This document shows positions 17,290 through 25,105 of a stretch of DNA of 64,000 nucleotides, piece after piece. The stretch is taken from contig JASTVH010000009.1 in assembly GCA_042862465.1 (NCBI GenBank), forward strand, positions 124,001 to 188,000. Direction: 5' to 3'. The position numbers were made by a program, and so were the translations under genes. The DNA comes from JASTVH01 sp042862465. GTDB taxonomy: Bacteria; Pseudomonadota; Gammaproteobacteria; Pseudomonadales; Oleiphilaceae. How positions within the stretch are numbered: position 1 is the first letter of the stretch; every line of letters begins with the position of its first letter. Below the pieces are notes generated by a model. That model was not told the origin of the DNA. It saw only the letters and a list, made by a program, of their open reading frames with translations, and did no database searches.

Positions 17290-18272
17290 CCGAGACCTAC
17301 CTTCGTACCCGCACTCACAGCCTGGGTTATGCGCTCACGGCGCTGGTCTTTTTGCTGGTCAGCATGCAGAGCGCCCGCTACGGTTTTTACAGCCTGTTTT
17401 ACGGCGGCCTCCTGATCGCCGTACTCGGTGCCGCCGGACTGAGCTACACCTGGACCATGCGCCGTCAGCAACTCAAGGCCCCGGGCCATCTCTGGCTGTT
17501 GACGGGCATGACCCTGGTACTGACCGTGACCGCCCTGCAGCGGCCGGAACTGGCCGCCTACTGGCTGTTCCCGCTGATCATCCTGAACCTGCTCATCCTG
17601 CCGATTCGCAAGGGACTGTTGCTGTGTCTGCTGGCCATTGTCCTGATGGGGGCGGTCTTCGTGTTCACCCATCGCGGACTGGCCGGCTTCAGCCTGCTGG
17701 TGGCGGTGCTGCTGCTGGGCGGCGCCGCCGGGCTTTTCGCCTATCGCTACCATCACCACGCCCGTTCGGTAGTGGAGTTATCGAGCACCGATCCGGTGAC
17801 CGGCGCCTTCAACCTGCGTTTTTTCGACGAGACCCTGGCCCAGGAAATAAGCCGTTCCGAGGCCACCGGCCGCCCCCTGTCCCTGATCAAGCTGGCGCTC
17901 GATTTCTATGACGAATTGGCGGACCTCCATGGCAGCGGTCGCCTGCAATCGCTGCTGCAGGGTGTCAGCGACCAGATCAAACAGATGATCCGGGCCGGCG
18001 ACAGCCATTATCACGCCGGGGACGGTTCCTTTTTGCTGCTGTTACCGGACACCCCCGAAGAAGGGGTTCGCGTGATCGCTGAGCGTATCCGGCGGGGCAT
18101 CGCCGAACAAACCTGGCCCACCGTGGATCGCCTGACCGCCAGCCTTGGCTGCACCACACGCGGCGAGGGTGAGATGGACGCCGATGCGGTCGCGCAAAGA
18201 GCCGAGCGGGCCCTGGCGCAGGCGCAGAAACGCGGTCACGACCAGATCTGGCATCTCGGAGCCGGTAACTGA
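17286..18272 (+). CDS. membrane protein with degenerate GGDEF domain (copy 2)
   Basis: A 328-residue paralogue of the preceding product: about six hydrophobic segments (roughly residues 13-155), then a GGDEF-fold domain starting at STDPVTGAFNLRFFDETL. The signature is GDGSF (245-249) in HYHAGDGSFLLLLPD; one Gly is kept, but the metal-binding Asp and catalytic Glu are replaced. The tail AERALAQAQKRGHDQI matches the family. The GTG start overlaps the upstream stop (GTGA). The stop is 5 bases before the DedA-PAP2 gene, so all three are likely one transcript. Enzymatic diguanylate cyclase activity is not expected. Confidence 0.8.
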   Translation: MTETYLRTRTHSLGYALTALVFLLVSMQSARYGFYSLFYGGLLIAVLGAAGLSYTWTMRRQQLKAPGHLWLLTGMTLVLTVTALQRPELAAYWLFPLIILNLLILPIRKGLLLCLLAIVLMGAVFVFTHRGLAGFSLLVAVLLLGGAAGLFAYRYHHHARSVVELSSTDPVTGAFNLRFFDETLAQEISRSEATGRPLSLIKLALDFYDELADLHGSGRLQSLLQGVSDQIKQMIRAGDSHYHAGDGSFLLLLPDTPEEGVRVIAERIRRGIAEQTWPTVDRLTASLGCTTRGEGEMDADAVAQRAERALAQAQKRGHDQIWHLGAGN

Positions 18273-18277
18273 AGCCC

Positions 18278-19720
18278 ATGGATGGAATGCTGCAAAGCCT
18301 GAGCGATATGCTCGTCGGGCACCCCTACTGGATTGCCGCGGCCATCACCCTGGTCGCCTTCCTCGAATCACTGGCCCTGGCCGGCGTGGTGGTGCCCGGA
18401 GTCGCGTTGCTGTTTGCGATCGCCCTGGTGGCGGGCAACACCGGTCTGTCCGTCTGGAACGCCATGGCCTGGGCGGCGGTGGGGGCCATTCTCGGGGATG
18501 GAGTCAGTTTTGCGCTGGGCCGCTGGCTGCAGGATCGCGTGCACCAGCTGTGGCCGTTTTCCCGTTACCCCGGCATGTTGCGGCGTGGCGAACATTTTTT
18601 CCGCCGCCATGGGGGCAAGAGTGTGGTTGCGGGTCGCTTTGTGGGGCCGATTCGGCCGGTCATTCCGCTGGTGGCGGGCACATTTGGCATGTCCAGCCAG
18701 CGTTTTTTGACCTTCAACGTCATCTCCGCCCTGGGCTGGGCGCCGCTTTATGTGCTTCCGGGCTATATGGTGGGCGCCTCAATGGCGCTGGACATCCACC
18801 TCCCCCCGCACTTTTACCTGATCCTGTTTAGCAGCCTGGGGATACTGGCGGCGCTCTTCATCCTGTTTTTCCAGGTCCACCTGGCTCTCGGGGAAGAGGG
18901 TCGGCTCTATGCCTGGCTGCAGCGCTCCACCCGGCAATCGGCCCTCGGACGCGCCTTCTGGCAACACATGCAGCGCCCACGACCGGGCCAGGCCGAATTC
19001 CCCCTCGCCTCCCTGACGCTGGCCATAGGGGCCACTGCCCTGTTTGCGCTCTGGAGCGTCTTTAATGTGGAAACCAACCTGCTGCAGCCGTTCAACCAGG
19101 CGTGTCTCGACTTTTTCGTAGCCCTGCGCAGCCCGGTGATCGATCCGGTGTTCATCGCCATCACCAAAGCCGGAGACAGCAAGATGCTCTGGTGGGGCTT
19201 CGGGCTGCTGATCACCTACCTGACAGCCACCCTCCACCGGGCGGCGGCCCTGCATGTCCTGTTCGCCGGACTCGCGGTATTGCTACTGACCTATGGACTG
19301 AAAACCGGCTTCGGCATCAGTCGCCCCGAGGTGGTGTTTCCACCGCCCAATTTCAATTCCTACCCCAGCGGCCATGCCAGCGGCAACACTGTCTTTTATG
19401 GGCTGCTGGCGGCGTTTTTCGCCCAGGAGTGGCCGGCACGCCATCGTTGGCGGGTATACGCCGTAGGGGCTATTCCCATCGTGCTGATCGCCCTGAGCCG
19501 CCTGTTTCTCAACGTGCACTGGTTTAGCGATGTGGTGGGCGGGATTCTGCTTGGACTGGCGATCTGCGGGTGGGCACGCTTCAGTTTCAACCGCTTCGAT
19601 GACCGGCCGCTGCCCCTGGGACGAACGACCTATGCCCTGGGCGCATTATGGGCGACAGGCGTGGTGGTTTATGTGGCCTGGCAATGGTCGACAGCGGTCA
19701 CGGCCTATCAGCTGCTGTAG
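18278..19720 (+). CDS. DedA-family / PAP2 phosphatase fusion membrane protein
   Basis: A 480-residue two-module membrane protein. Residues about 1-200 are a DedA (SNARE-associated/VTT) domain with an E-containing re-entrant region (AFLESLALAGVVVPG) and the FVGPIRPVIPLVAGTFGM motif. Residues about 245-460 are a PAP2 acid-phosphatase domain with all three catalytic motifs: KTGFGISRP, YPSGHASGN and SRLFLNVHWFSD. DedA proteins include undecaprenyl-phosphate and phosphatidylethanolamine flippases; PAP2 membrane enzymes include undecaprenyl-diphosphate and phosphatidylglycerophosphate phosphatases. The fusion suggests dephosphorylation and translocation of one lipid carrier. Substrate is not determinable here. 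It follows the two GGDEF-like genes by 5 bases and converges on the LON-like gene 4 bases away. Confidence 0.9.
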   Translation: MDGMLQSLSDMLVGHPYWIAAAITLVAFLESLALAGVVVPGVALLFAIALVAGNTGLSVWNAMAWAAVGAILGDGVSFALGRWLQDRVHQLWPFSRYPGMLRRGEHFFRRHGGKSVVAGRFVGPIRPVIPLVAGTFGMSSQRFLTFNVISALGWAPLYVLPGYMVGASMALDIHLPPHFYLILFSSLGILAALFILFFQVHLALGEEGRLYAWLQRSTRQSALGRAFWQHMQRPRPGQAEFPLASLTLAIGATALFALWSVFNVETNLLQPFNQACLDFFVALRSPVIDPVFIAITKAGDSKMLWWGFGLLITYLTATLHRAAALHVLFAGLAVLLLTYGLKTGFGISRPEVVFPPPNFNSYPSGHASGNTVFYGLLAAFFAQEWPARHRWRVYAVGAIPIVLIALSRLFLNVHWFSDVVGGILLGLAICGWARFSFNRFDDRPLPLGRTTYALGALWATGVVVYVAWQWSTAVTAYQLL

Positions 19721-19724
19721 CGGC

Positions 19725-20303
19725 CTACTCCAGCTCTTCCACCAATTGCCGCAAGTGGTCGATACGCTCCAGGGGATCGGTCAGCTCCGCCAGGCGCTGC
19801 TTGTCCTGGTTGTCCAGCGGCAATAACTCGGTCAGACGCCAGCCCACTTCACGGGAGTCTTCGTAATCCACTTCCATGCCGAGGTCCTTGACCACGGGAT
19901 GTTTCAACAATGCCTGGAGAACCGACAGCAACTCGTCCTCGCCGCCAGGCATCGGGGTGGCCTTCTCGTCAACCAGCCACTCCACATCCCCCATGAACAG
20001 GCCATCGTCGGCCTGCCAGTGCTTCACCACAAACGCCTTGGACACACCCTCAACGGTGATGCCCAGCATGCCGCTCTCCAGGGGCTTGAAATCAATCACC
20101 CGGACATAGGTGCCGATGTCGTAAAAATCTTCCTCGCCGCGCCGCTGGTCGTCGTCCCGCAAAAGCACCACCACGAATCCGCGGTCTTCCTTGAGACAGC
20201 TGGACAGCATGTCCAGATAGCGAGGTTCGAACAGCTGAAGGGGGATACGCCCCTTCGGCAGCACGATCGAGTTCAGTGGGAAAAGCGGTACCTTCATAAG
20301 CAT
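19725..20303 (-). CDS. LON N-terminal-domain (LON substrate-binding) protein
   Basis: A 192-residue stand-alone LON substrate-binding domain without ATPase or protease domains. The start LFPLNSIVLPKGRIPLQLFE and RYLDML are the hallmark of the PF02190 fold. Such solitary LonN proteins are common in proteobacteria; their function is not established. ATG 20303 is used; an ATG at 20297 (MKVPLFPL) is equally possible since neither has a clear ribosome-binding site. Convergent with, and 4 bases from, the DedA-PAP2 gene. Confidence 0.85.
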   Translation of the reverse strand: MLMKVPLFPLNSIVLPKGRIPLQLFEPRYLDMLSSCLKEDRGFVVVLLRDDDQRRGEEDFYDIGTYVRVIDFKPLESGMLGITVEGVSKAFVVKHWQADDGLFMGDVEWLVDEKATPMPGGEDELLSVLQALLKHPVVKDLGMEVDYEDSREVGWRLTELLPLDNQDKQRLAELTDPLERIDHLRQLVEELE

Positions 20304-20472
20304 CGATGTCGTCTGTCCCGGCCTGCTGGATCATTCTGCCGCCTGGCCGGGCTTCGGGTGTATGAATATTCCTTTTTCTCGGGCCGATCCTTCATCCGAA
20401 AGGCTTCTCCAGAAAGACAGGCCTGATATAGTGACGGTTATACGGTCTCATTCACCGAAAACCAGGTGCACC

Positions 20473-20919
20473 ATGCGCGAACGGCCGTCTGCAGAACAGT
20501 CACAGTCCCCGGCACGCCCTTCGAGGGTCCACGCCAACCCCTGGTTTCGCGGCTTTCTGCTTTGCACCGGTTGCCTGGCCCTTGCCAGTGGGGTCCTCGG
20601 TATATTTCTACCGCTGCTGCCGACCACCCCCTTCCTGCTGCTGGCGGCCGCCTGCTTCCTGCGCAGCTCGCCCGCCTTTTACCACTGGCTGGTCGGCCAT
20701 CCCAGGCTCGGGCCCTTCGTCAACAACTATCTGGATGGGAAAGGCATGCCGCGCAAAGCCAAAGTCTACACGCTCGTGTTGCTCTGGAGCAGTATCGGAT
20801 TTTCCCTCTGGTGGGTGCCGCTTCTGCCCGTACGGCTCCTGCTGATCACCATCGCGTTCAGCGTGTCTCTCTATATCCTGCGGCTGCCGGTGATCGATCC
20901 CTACTCCAATGAGAGCTGA
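20473..20919 (+). CDS. DUF454 (YbaN-like) inner-membrane protein
   Basis: A 148-residue protein with three to four hydrophobic segments and the DUF454 signature: GFLLCTGCLALASGVLGIF, LPLLPTTPFLLLAAACFLRSSP, FYHWLVGHPRLGPFV and a C-terminal hydrophobic pair. Function of the family is unknown. ATG 20473 has AGGTG seven bases upstream; a longer frame opens at 20362 but has no ribosome-binding site and adds a polar leader. It lies between the LON-like and cNMP-HDOD genes. Confidence 0.82.
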   Translation: MRERPSAEQSQSPARPSRVHANPWFRGFLLCTGCLALASGVLGIFLPLLPTTPFLLLAAACFLRSSPAFYHWLVGHPRLGPFVNNYLDGKGMPRKAKVYTLVLLWSSIGFSLWWVPLLPVRLLLITIAFSVSLYILRLPVIDPYSNES

Positions 20920-20950
20920 AAGACGCCGATGCTCCCATCATACAAATTAG

Positions 20951-22204
20951 CTATCGCCCTGCCAGCAGGTCTTTCAGAACTGTCATCTGTTCCTGGGCTT
21001 CGAGCAATACCCGTAAACTGCGCTCAGGGGTTAGGTGCAGCTTACTCAGCCGCCGAAACGCCGGCACCTCGGCCATGACCGGCAACCGCTGACCTTCCGG
21101 CTTGCCAATGAAGGCGTGCATCTGTGCCACGATCACCACGTCGACCAGATTGGGATGCTCCTGGCCACTTTCGTAATCCCAGTCTTCAGCATGCTCCGCC
21201 GCCGCGGCAAAGACCGGGCCGAGGCCCCAGTGGCGCAACAGGGCGCCGCCGATCTCACTTTTCAGTTCATCAATGAGGGTATCCAGGCTTTCCGGCTCCA
21301 GCATCAGGGCCTGATCCGTCTCGGCATAACTGATTACCGGAATGGCGCCAATATCGTGCAGCAGACCTGCCAGAAGGGCCTCCTCGGGGTTCAGGCCCGG
21401 CAGATGCTGAGCGAGGGCGTAGGCGATAGCACCGACTTCCCGGGCATGCTCCCACAATCGCTGCATCGCTTTCTGCAAGCTGGGCTGTTTGGACTGGAAC
21501 AGTTCGCGCAGGGCGTAGACCGTGACCAGCCGGCGGGCGGTCTCGATACCCACGCGAACCACCGCATCCCGCGTCGACGCCACTTCGGAAAAACCACGGT
21601 AGAGGGGGCTGTTGGCGGCCCGTACCAACTTGGCGGCGATAGGCGGGTCGGCGTTGATCACCTGGGCAATGCTATCGGCATTGGAGCGTTCCGCGGCGGC
21701 GGCCTGGCGCACGCGCTGGGCGATATCGGGCAGGCTGGGCAAGGTCAGCCGGTTGGCCTGCAGGTCCGTCTGGAAACGCATGAGCACACCATAGCCGGGA
21801 TCGATGACATCCATTCCGCTCGACTTTGGCTGATTGACCGGCTCCACCGGAGCCCCCTGCAACAGCCGCAGCAGAATATCCTGTTCTACCGCCAGCACCC
21901 GGGCCGCCGAGCCCGCAACAACGGTCTGAGGTCGCGAAGGCCGGGCAGCAATGGCCACCAGGCCGGCCGGTGTGGCCGCCTTGATCCGCTGACAGGCACC
22001 GTCGGAGTCGGTAATGTCCAGCGCCCCTTCCAGCAGAAAATAGACCCGCCCATCCTGGGTTCCCGGCTCAATCAGGCGCTGGCCCGGTCGCAATGCACGC
22101 TGCTCCCCCCGCGATGCCAGCAGTACCCGCTGATCTTCGGTGAGCCGTGACAGCGGCCGGTACGCGCGCAGCTGATCGGTGAGTTGGGATTCCGGCTGTT
22201 CCAT
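20951..22204 (-). CDS. cyclic-nucleotide-binding plus HDOD domain signalling protein
   Basis: A 417-residue cytoplasmic protein. Residues about 15-115 resemble a cNMP-binding (cap-family effector) domain: LRPGQRLIEPGTQDGRVYFLLEGALDI. The usual phosphate-binding cassette is not clear, so ligand binding may be lost. Residues about 150-350 form an HDOD domain (LPSLPDIAQRVRQ, INADPPIAAKLVRAANSPLY, LLAGLLHDIGAIPVI). HDOD proteins act in signalling, often by protein contacts, and usually lack HD-GYP catalysis. It faces ilvD divergently across 144 bases. The partner is unknown. Confidence 0.82.
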   Translation of the reverse strand: MEQPESQLTDQLRAYRPLSRLTEDQRVLLASRGEQRALRPGQRLIEPGTQDGRVYFLLEGALDITDSDGACQRIKAATPAGLVAIAARPSRPQTVVAGSAARVLAVEQDILLRLLQGAPVEPVNQPKSSGMDVIDPGYGVLMRFQTDLQANRLTLPSLPDIAQRVRQAAAAERSNADSIAQVINADPPIAAKLVRAANSPLYRGFSEVASTRDAVVRVGIETARRLVTVYALRELFQSKQPSLQKAMQRLWEHAREVGAIAYALAQHLPGLNPEEALLAGLLHDIGAIPVISYAETDQALMLEPESLDTLIDELKSEIGGALLRHWGLGPVFAAAAEHAEDWDYESGQEHPNLVDVVIVAQMHAFIGKPEGQRLPVMAEVPAFRRLSKLHLTPERSLRVLLEAQEQMTVLKDLLAGR

Positions 22205-22304
22205 AGATTTGACTTACTAAAAGGCGGACATTTTTACAGTTTAGCAGCGTCGGCGCAGAACCGGAGGTTGCTGCGACCCTGCCCGATGCGCCGCCGATTC
22301 TATC

Positions 22305-22313
22305 TGGTATGAT
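22305..22313 (+). promoter_or_regulatory. extended -10 promoter candidate for ilvD
   Basis: TGGTATGAT is an extended -10 (TG-n-TATGAT) about 36 bases before the ilvD ATG. No convincing -35 lies 16-18 bases upstream, which is usual for extended -10 promoters. Confidence 0.4.
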
Positions 22314-22348
22314 GGCAGGCTTGTCATCATTATCAGGAATCCGACACC

Positions 22349-24193
22349 ATGGCGAAATACCGTTCTCATACCACGACCAAGGGCCGGAACATGGCCGGCG
22401 CCCGAGCTCTCTGGCGGGCCACGGGCATGAAAGACGGCGATTTCGACAAGCCGATCATCGCTGTCGCCAACTCCTTCACCCAGTTTGTACCGGGCCACGT
22501 CCACCTGAAGGACCTGGGGCAGCTGGTGTGCCGTGAAATCGAGCAAGCCGGCGGTGTCGCCAAGGAATTCAACACCATTGCCGTGGATGACGGTATCGCC
22601 ATGGGCCACGACGGCATGCTCTACTCCCTGCCGTCCCGGGATCTGATTGCCGACTCCGTGGAATACATGGTCAACGCTCACTGCGCCGACGCGCTGGTGT
22701 GCATCTCCAACTGCGACAAGATCACCCCGGGCATGCTGATGGCCGCGATGCGCCTGAACATCCCCGTGGTCTTCGTGTCCGGCGGCCCCATGGAAGCCGG
22801 CAAAACCAAGCTGGCGGACCACAAGCTGGACCTGGTGGACGCCATGGTCATCGCTGCCGACGATTCAGTGAGCGACGAGGAAGTAGCGGAAATCGAGCGC
22901 AGCGCCTGTCCCACCTGCGGTTCCTGTTCCGGCATGTTCACCGCCAACTCCATGAACTGCCTGACCGAGGCCATCGGCCTGTCGCTGCCGGGCAACGGCA
23001 CCCTGCTGGCCACTCACGCTGACCGCAAGGAGCTGTTCCTGAAGGCCGCACGCCAGATCGTGGTGAACGCCCGCCGCTACTACGAGGAAGGCGACGAAGG
23101 GGTATTACCACGCACCATCGCCTCCATGAACGCGTTCGAGAACGCCATGGCCCTGGACATCGCCATGGGCGGCTCCACCAACACCATCCTGCACCTGCTG
23201 GCCGCGGCCCAGGAAGCCGGCGTCAACTTCACCATGACCGATATCGACCGCCTGTCGCGGGAGATTCCGCAGCTGTGCAAGGTGGCGCCCAACACCCAGC
23301 AATACCACATCGAGGACGTGCACCGTGCCGGCGGCATCATGGGCATCCTCGGCGAACTGGACCGGGCCGGCGTACTGCATTCCGATGCTCCGACCGTCCA
23401 TAGCCCCACCCTGAAGGACGCCCTGAAGGAATGGGACATCATGCAGGAACCGTCCGCCGAGGTGGTGACCTTCTTCAAGGCCGGTCCGGCAGGCATTCCG
23501 ACCCAGGAAGCCTTCAGCCAGGACACCCGCTGGCCCACCCTGGACGGCGACCGCGCCAAGGGCTGCATCCGCTCCCTGGAAAACGCTTTCTCGCGCGAAG
23601 GCGGCCTCGCCGTACTACGGGGTAACATCGCTGAGGACGGCTGCGTGGTCAAAACCGCCGGCGTGGATGACTCCATTCTGGTCTTCGAGGGCCGGGCGCG
23701 GATCTTCGAGAGTCAGGATTCGGCCGTGGAAGGCATCCTGGGCGACCAGGTTGAAGAGGGCGATGTGGTCATCATCCGCTACGAAGGCCCCAAAGGCGGC
23801 CCGGGCATGCAGGAAATGCTCTACCCGACCAGCTATCTAAAATCCAAGGGGCTCGGCAAGGCCTGCGCCCTGCTGACCGACGGCCGCTTCTCCGGGGGCA
23901 CCTCCGGCCTGTCGATCGGTCACGTTTCTCCGGAAGCGGCAGCCGGCGGCGCCATTGGCCTGGTGGAGGATGGCGACCGCATCAAGATCGACATTCCCAA
24001 CCGCACGATCGACGTGCTGCTGTCCGATGACGAGCTGGCCAAACGCCGCGAAGCCATGGAAGCCCGGGGTGACCAGGCCTACAAGCCAAGCATCCAGCGT
24101 ACCCGCCGCGTTTCGGCGGCGCTCAAGGCCTATGCCCTGCTGGCCACCAGTGCTGACAAGGGCGCGGTGCGGGATTTGAGTAAGTTGGATTAA
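22349..24193 (+). CDS. ilvD: dihydroxy-acid dehydratase
   Basis: Iron-sulfur dehydratase of valine/isoleucine and pantothenate precursor synthesis (614 residues). It has CISNCDKITPGML, CPTCGSCSGMFTANSMNC and GRFSGGTSGLSIGHVSPEA near the C-terminus. The N-terminal NSFTQFVPGH lacks the cysteine found in [2Fe-2S]-type enzymes, so this is the E. coli-like oxygen-sensitive [4Fe-4S] type. It appears monocistronic and is followed by a gene-free region of repeats. Confidence 0.97.
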   Translation: MAKYRSHTTTKGRNMAGARALWRATGMKDGDFDKPIIAVANSFTQFVPGHVHLKDLGQLVCREIEQAGGVAKEFNTIAVDDGIAMGHDGMLYSLPSRDLIADSVEYMVNAHCADALVCISNCDKITPGMLMAAMRLNIPVVFVSGGPMEAGKTKLADHKLDLVDAMVIAADDSVSDEEVAEIERSACPTCGSCSGMFTANSMNCLTEAIGLSLPGNGTLLATHADRKELFLKAARQIVVNARRYYEEGDEGVLPRTIASMNAFENAMALDIAMGGSTNTILHLLAAAQEAGVNFTMTDIDRLSREIPQLCKVAPNTQQYHIEDVHRAGGIMGILGELDRAGVLHSDAPTVHSPTLKDALKEWDIMQEPSAEVVTFFKAGPAGIPTQEAFSQDTRWPTLDGDRAKGCIRSLENAFSREGGLAVLRGNIAEDGCVVKTAGVDDSILVFEGRARIFESQDSAVEGILGDQVEEGDVVIIRYEGPKGGPGMQEMLYPTSYLKSKGLGKACALLTDGRFSGGTSGLSIGHVSPEAAAGGAIGLVEDGDRIKIDIPNRTIDVLLSDDELAKRREAMEARGDQAYKPSIQRTRRVSAALKAYALLATSADKGAVRDLSKLD

Positions 24194-24221
24194 GACGTTG
24201 GACGTTGGACGTTGAACGTTG
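24194..24221 (+). repeat. four tandem GACGTTG heptamers
   Basis: Directly after the ilvD TAA the sequence reads GACGTTG three times and AACGTTG once. Related GTCGGAC heptamers (the GACGTYG family) occur at 34349-34369, again just past a gene end. The origin is unclear; such short heptamer runs look like dispersed intergenic repeats. Confidence 0.85.
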
Positions 24222-24244
24222 GAACAATGTTAGCTGAGCCGTCA

Positions 24245-24350
24245 GCAGCGCAAGGGGTGGTTTCCGTAGCAGCGACAGGGATGTCGCGTTAGCGTCGCCA
24301 GGCCATGGACGGCCTGTCGGCGCGGCGAAGGAAACCACCCCTTGTGCTGC
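24245..24350. repeat. structured inverted-repeat element (MITE/REP-like)
   Basis: Arms of 21 bases at 24245-24265 and 24330-24350 are inverted copies with one mismatch, enclosing 64 bases. Inside are two further stems: GCGACA/TGTCGC (24272-24287, loop GGGA) and 24292-24323 centred on AGGCC-ATGGAC-GGCCT with one mismatch. The whole can fold as a cloverleaf. There is no open frame and no transposase. It fills most of the 271-base ilvD-upp gap and resembles dispersed structured repeats seen in halophilic gammaproteobacteria. Confidence 0.75.
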
Positions 24351-24464
24351 GAGAGTGTCCGGCCATACAACCCCATCCCGGTTTCCCACAATGACGACAC
24401 CCCCCGCTTTGCGTTAAATTAAGCCGATTTTTTTCAATCAGTTGCTGCCATCGGAGAACCCCTT

Positions 24465-25103
24465 ATGCCGGTCAAAGAAATTCGCCATCCGCTTGTTCGT
24501 CACAAGCTGGGGTTGATGCGTCAGGCCGACGCCAGTACCAAGAGCTTCCGCGAACTGGCCCAGGAAGTGGGCGCATTGCTGACCTACGAAGCCACTAAGG
24601 ACTTCAACCTCGAAACCTATACCGTCGAGGGCTGGGCCGGTCCGGTGGAAGTGGAACGGGTAGCGGGCAAGAAAGTCACCATCGTGCCGATCCTGCGGGC
24701 GGGACTGGGTATGCTGGACGGTGTCCTCAGCCTGATACCGACGGCCCGGGTCAGCGTGGTGGGCCAGATGCGCAATGAAGACACCCTGGAAGCTGAAACC
24801 TACCTGGAAAAACTGGTGGGCGAACTGGACCAGCGCATGGCCATGATCGTCGACCCCATGCTGGCCACCGGCGGCTCCCTGATCGCCACCATCGACACCC
24901 TCAAGCGCGCCGGCAGCAAGGAAATCCGCGCCCTGGTGCTGGTCGCGGCACCGGAAGGGATTCGCAAGGTGGAGGAAGCCCACCCGGATGTCACCGTCTA
25001 TACCGCCTCCATCGACGAGCGCCTGAACGAGAACGGCTACATCCTGCCCGGCCTGGGCGACGCCGGCGACCGCATCTTCGGCACCAAGCAGAAGGACGAC
25101 TGA
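24465..25103 (+). CDS. upp: uracil phosphoribosyltransferase
   Basis: Salvages uracil to UMP with PRPP (212 residues, family norm about 208). Motifs include HPLVRHKLGLMR near the N-terminus, PILRAGLGMLDG, the PRPP-binding VDPMLATGGS and the C-terminal YILPGLGDAGDR. GGAG lies upstream of ATG 24465. The permease gene uraA starts 2 bases after its stop, making a uracil uptake-and-salvage operon. Confidence 0.97.
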   Translation: MPVKEIRHPLVRHKLGLMRQADASTKSFRELAQEVGALLTYEATKDFNLETYTVEGWAGPVEVERVAGKKVTIVPILRAGLGMLDGVLSLIPTARVSVVGQMRNEDTLEAETYLEKLVGELDQRMAMIVDPMLATGGSLIATIDTLKRAGSKEIRALVLVAAPEGIRKVEEAHPDVTVYTASIDERLNENGYILPGLGDAGDRIFGTKQKDD

Positions 25104-25105
25104 GC

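Noticed and set aside
24194..24350. Repeats after ilvD considered as a CRISPR array
   Set aside because: The heptamers have no spacers, the longer repeat is a single inverted element, and no cas genes are nearby.
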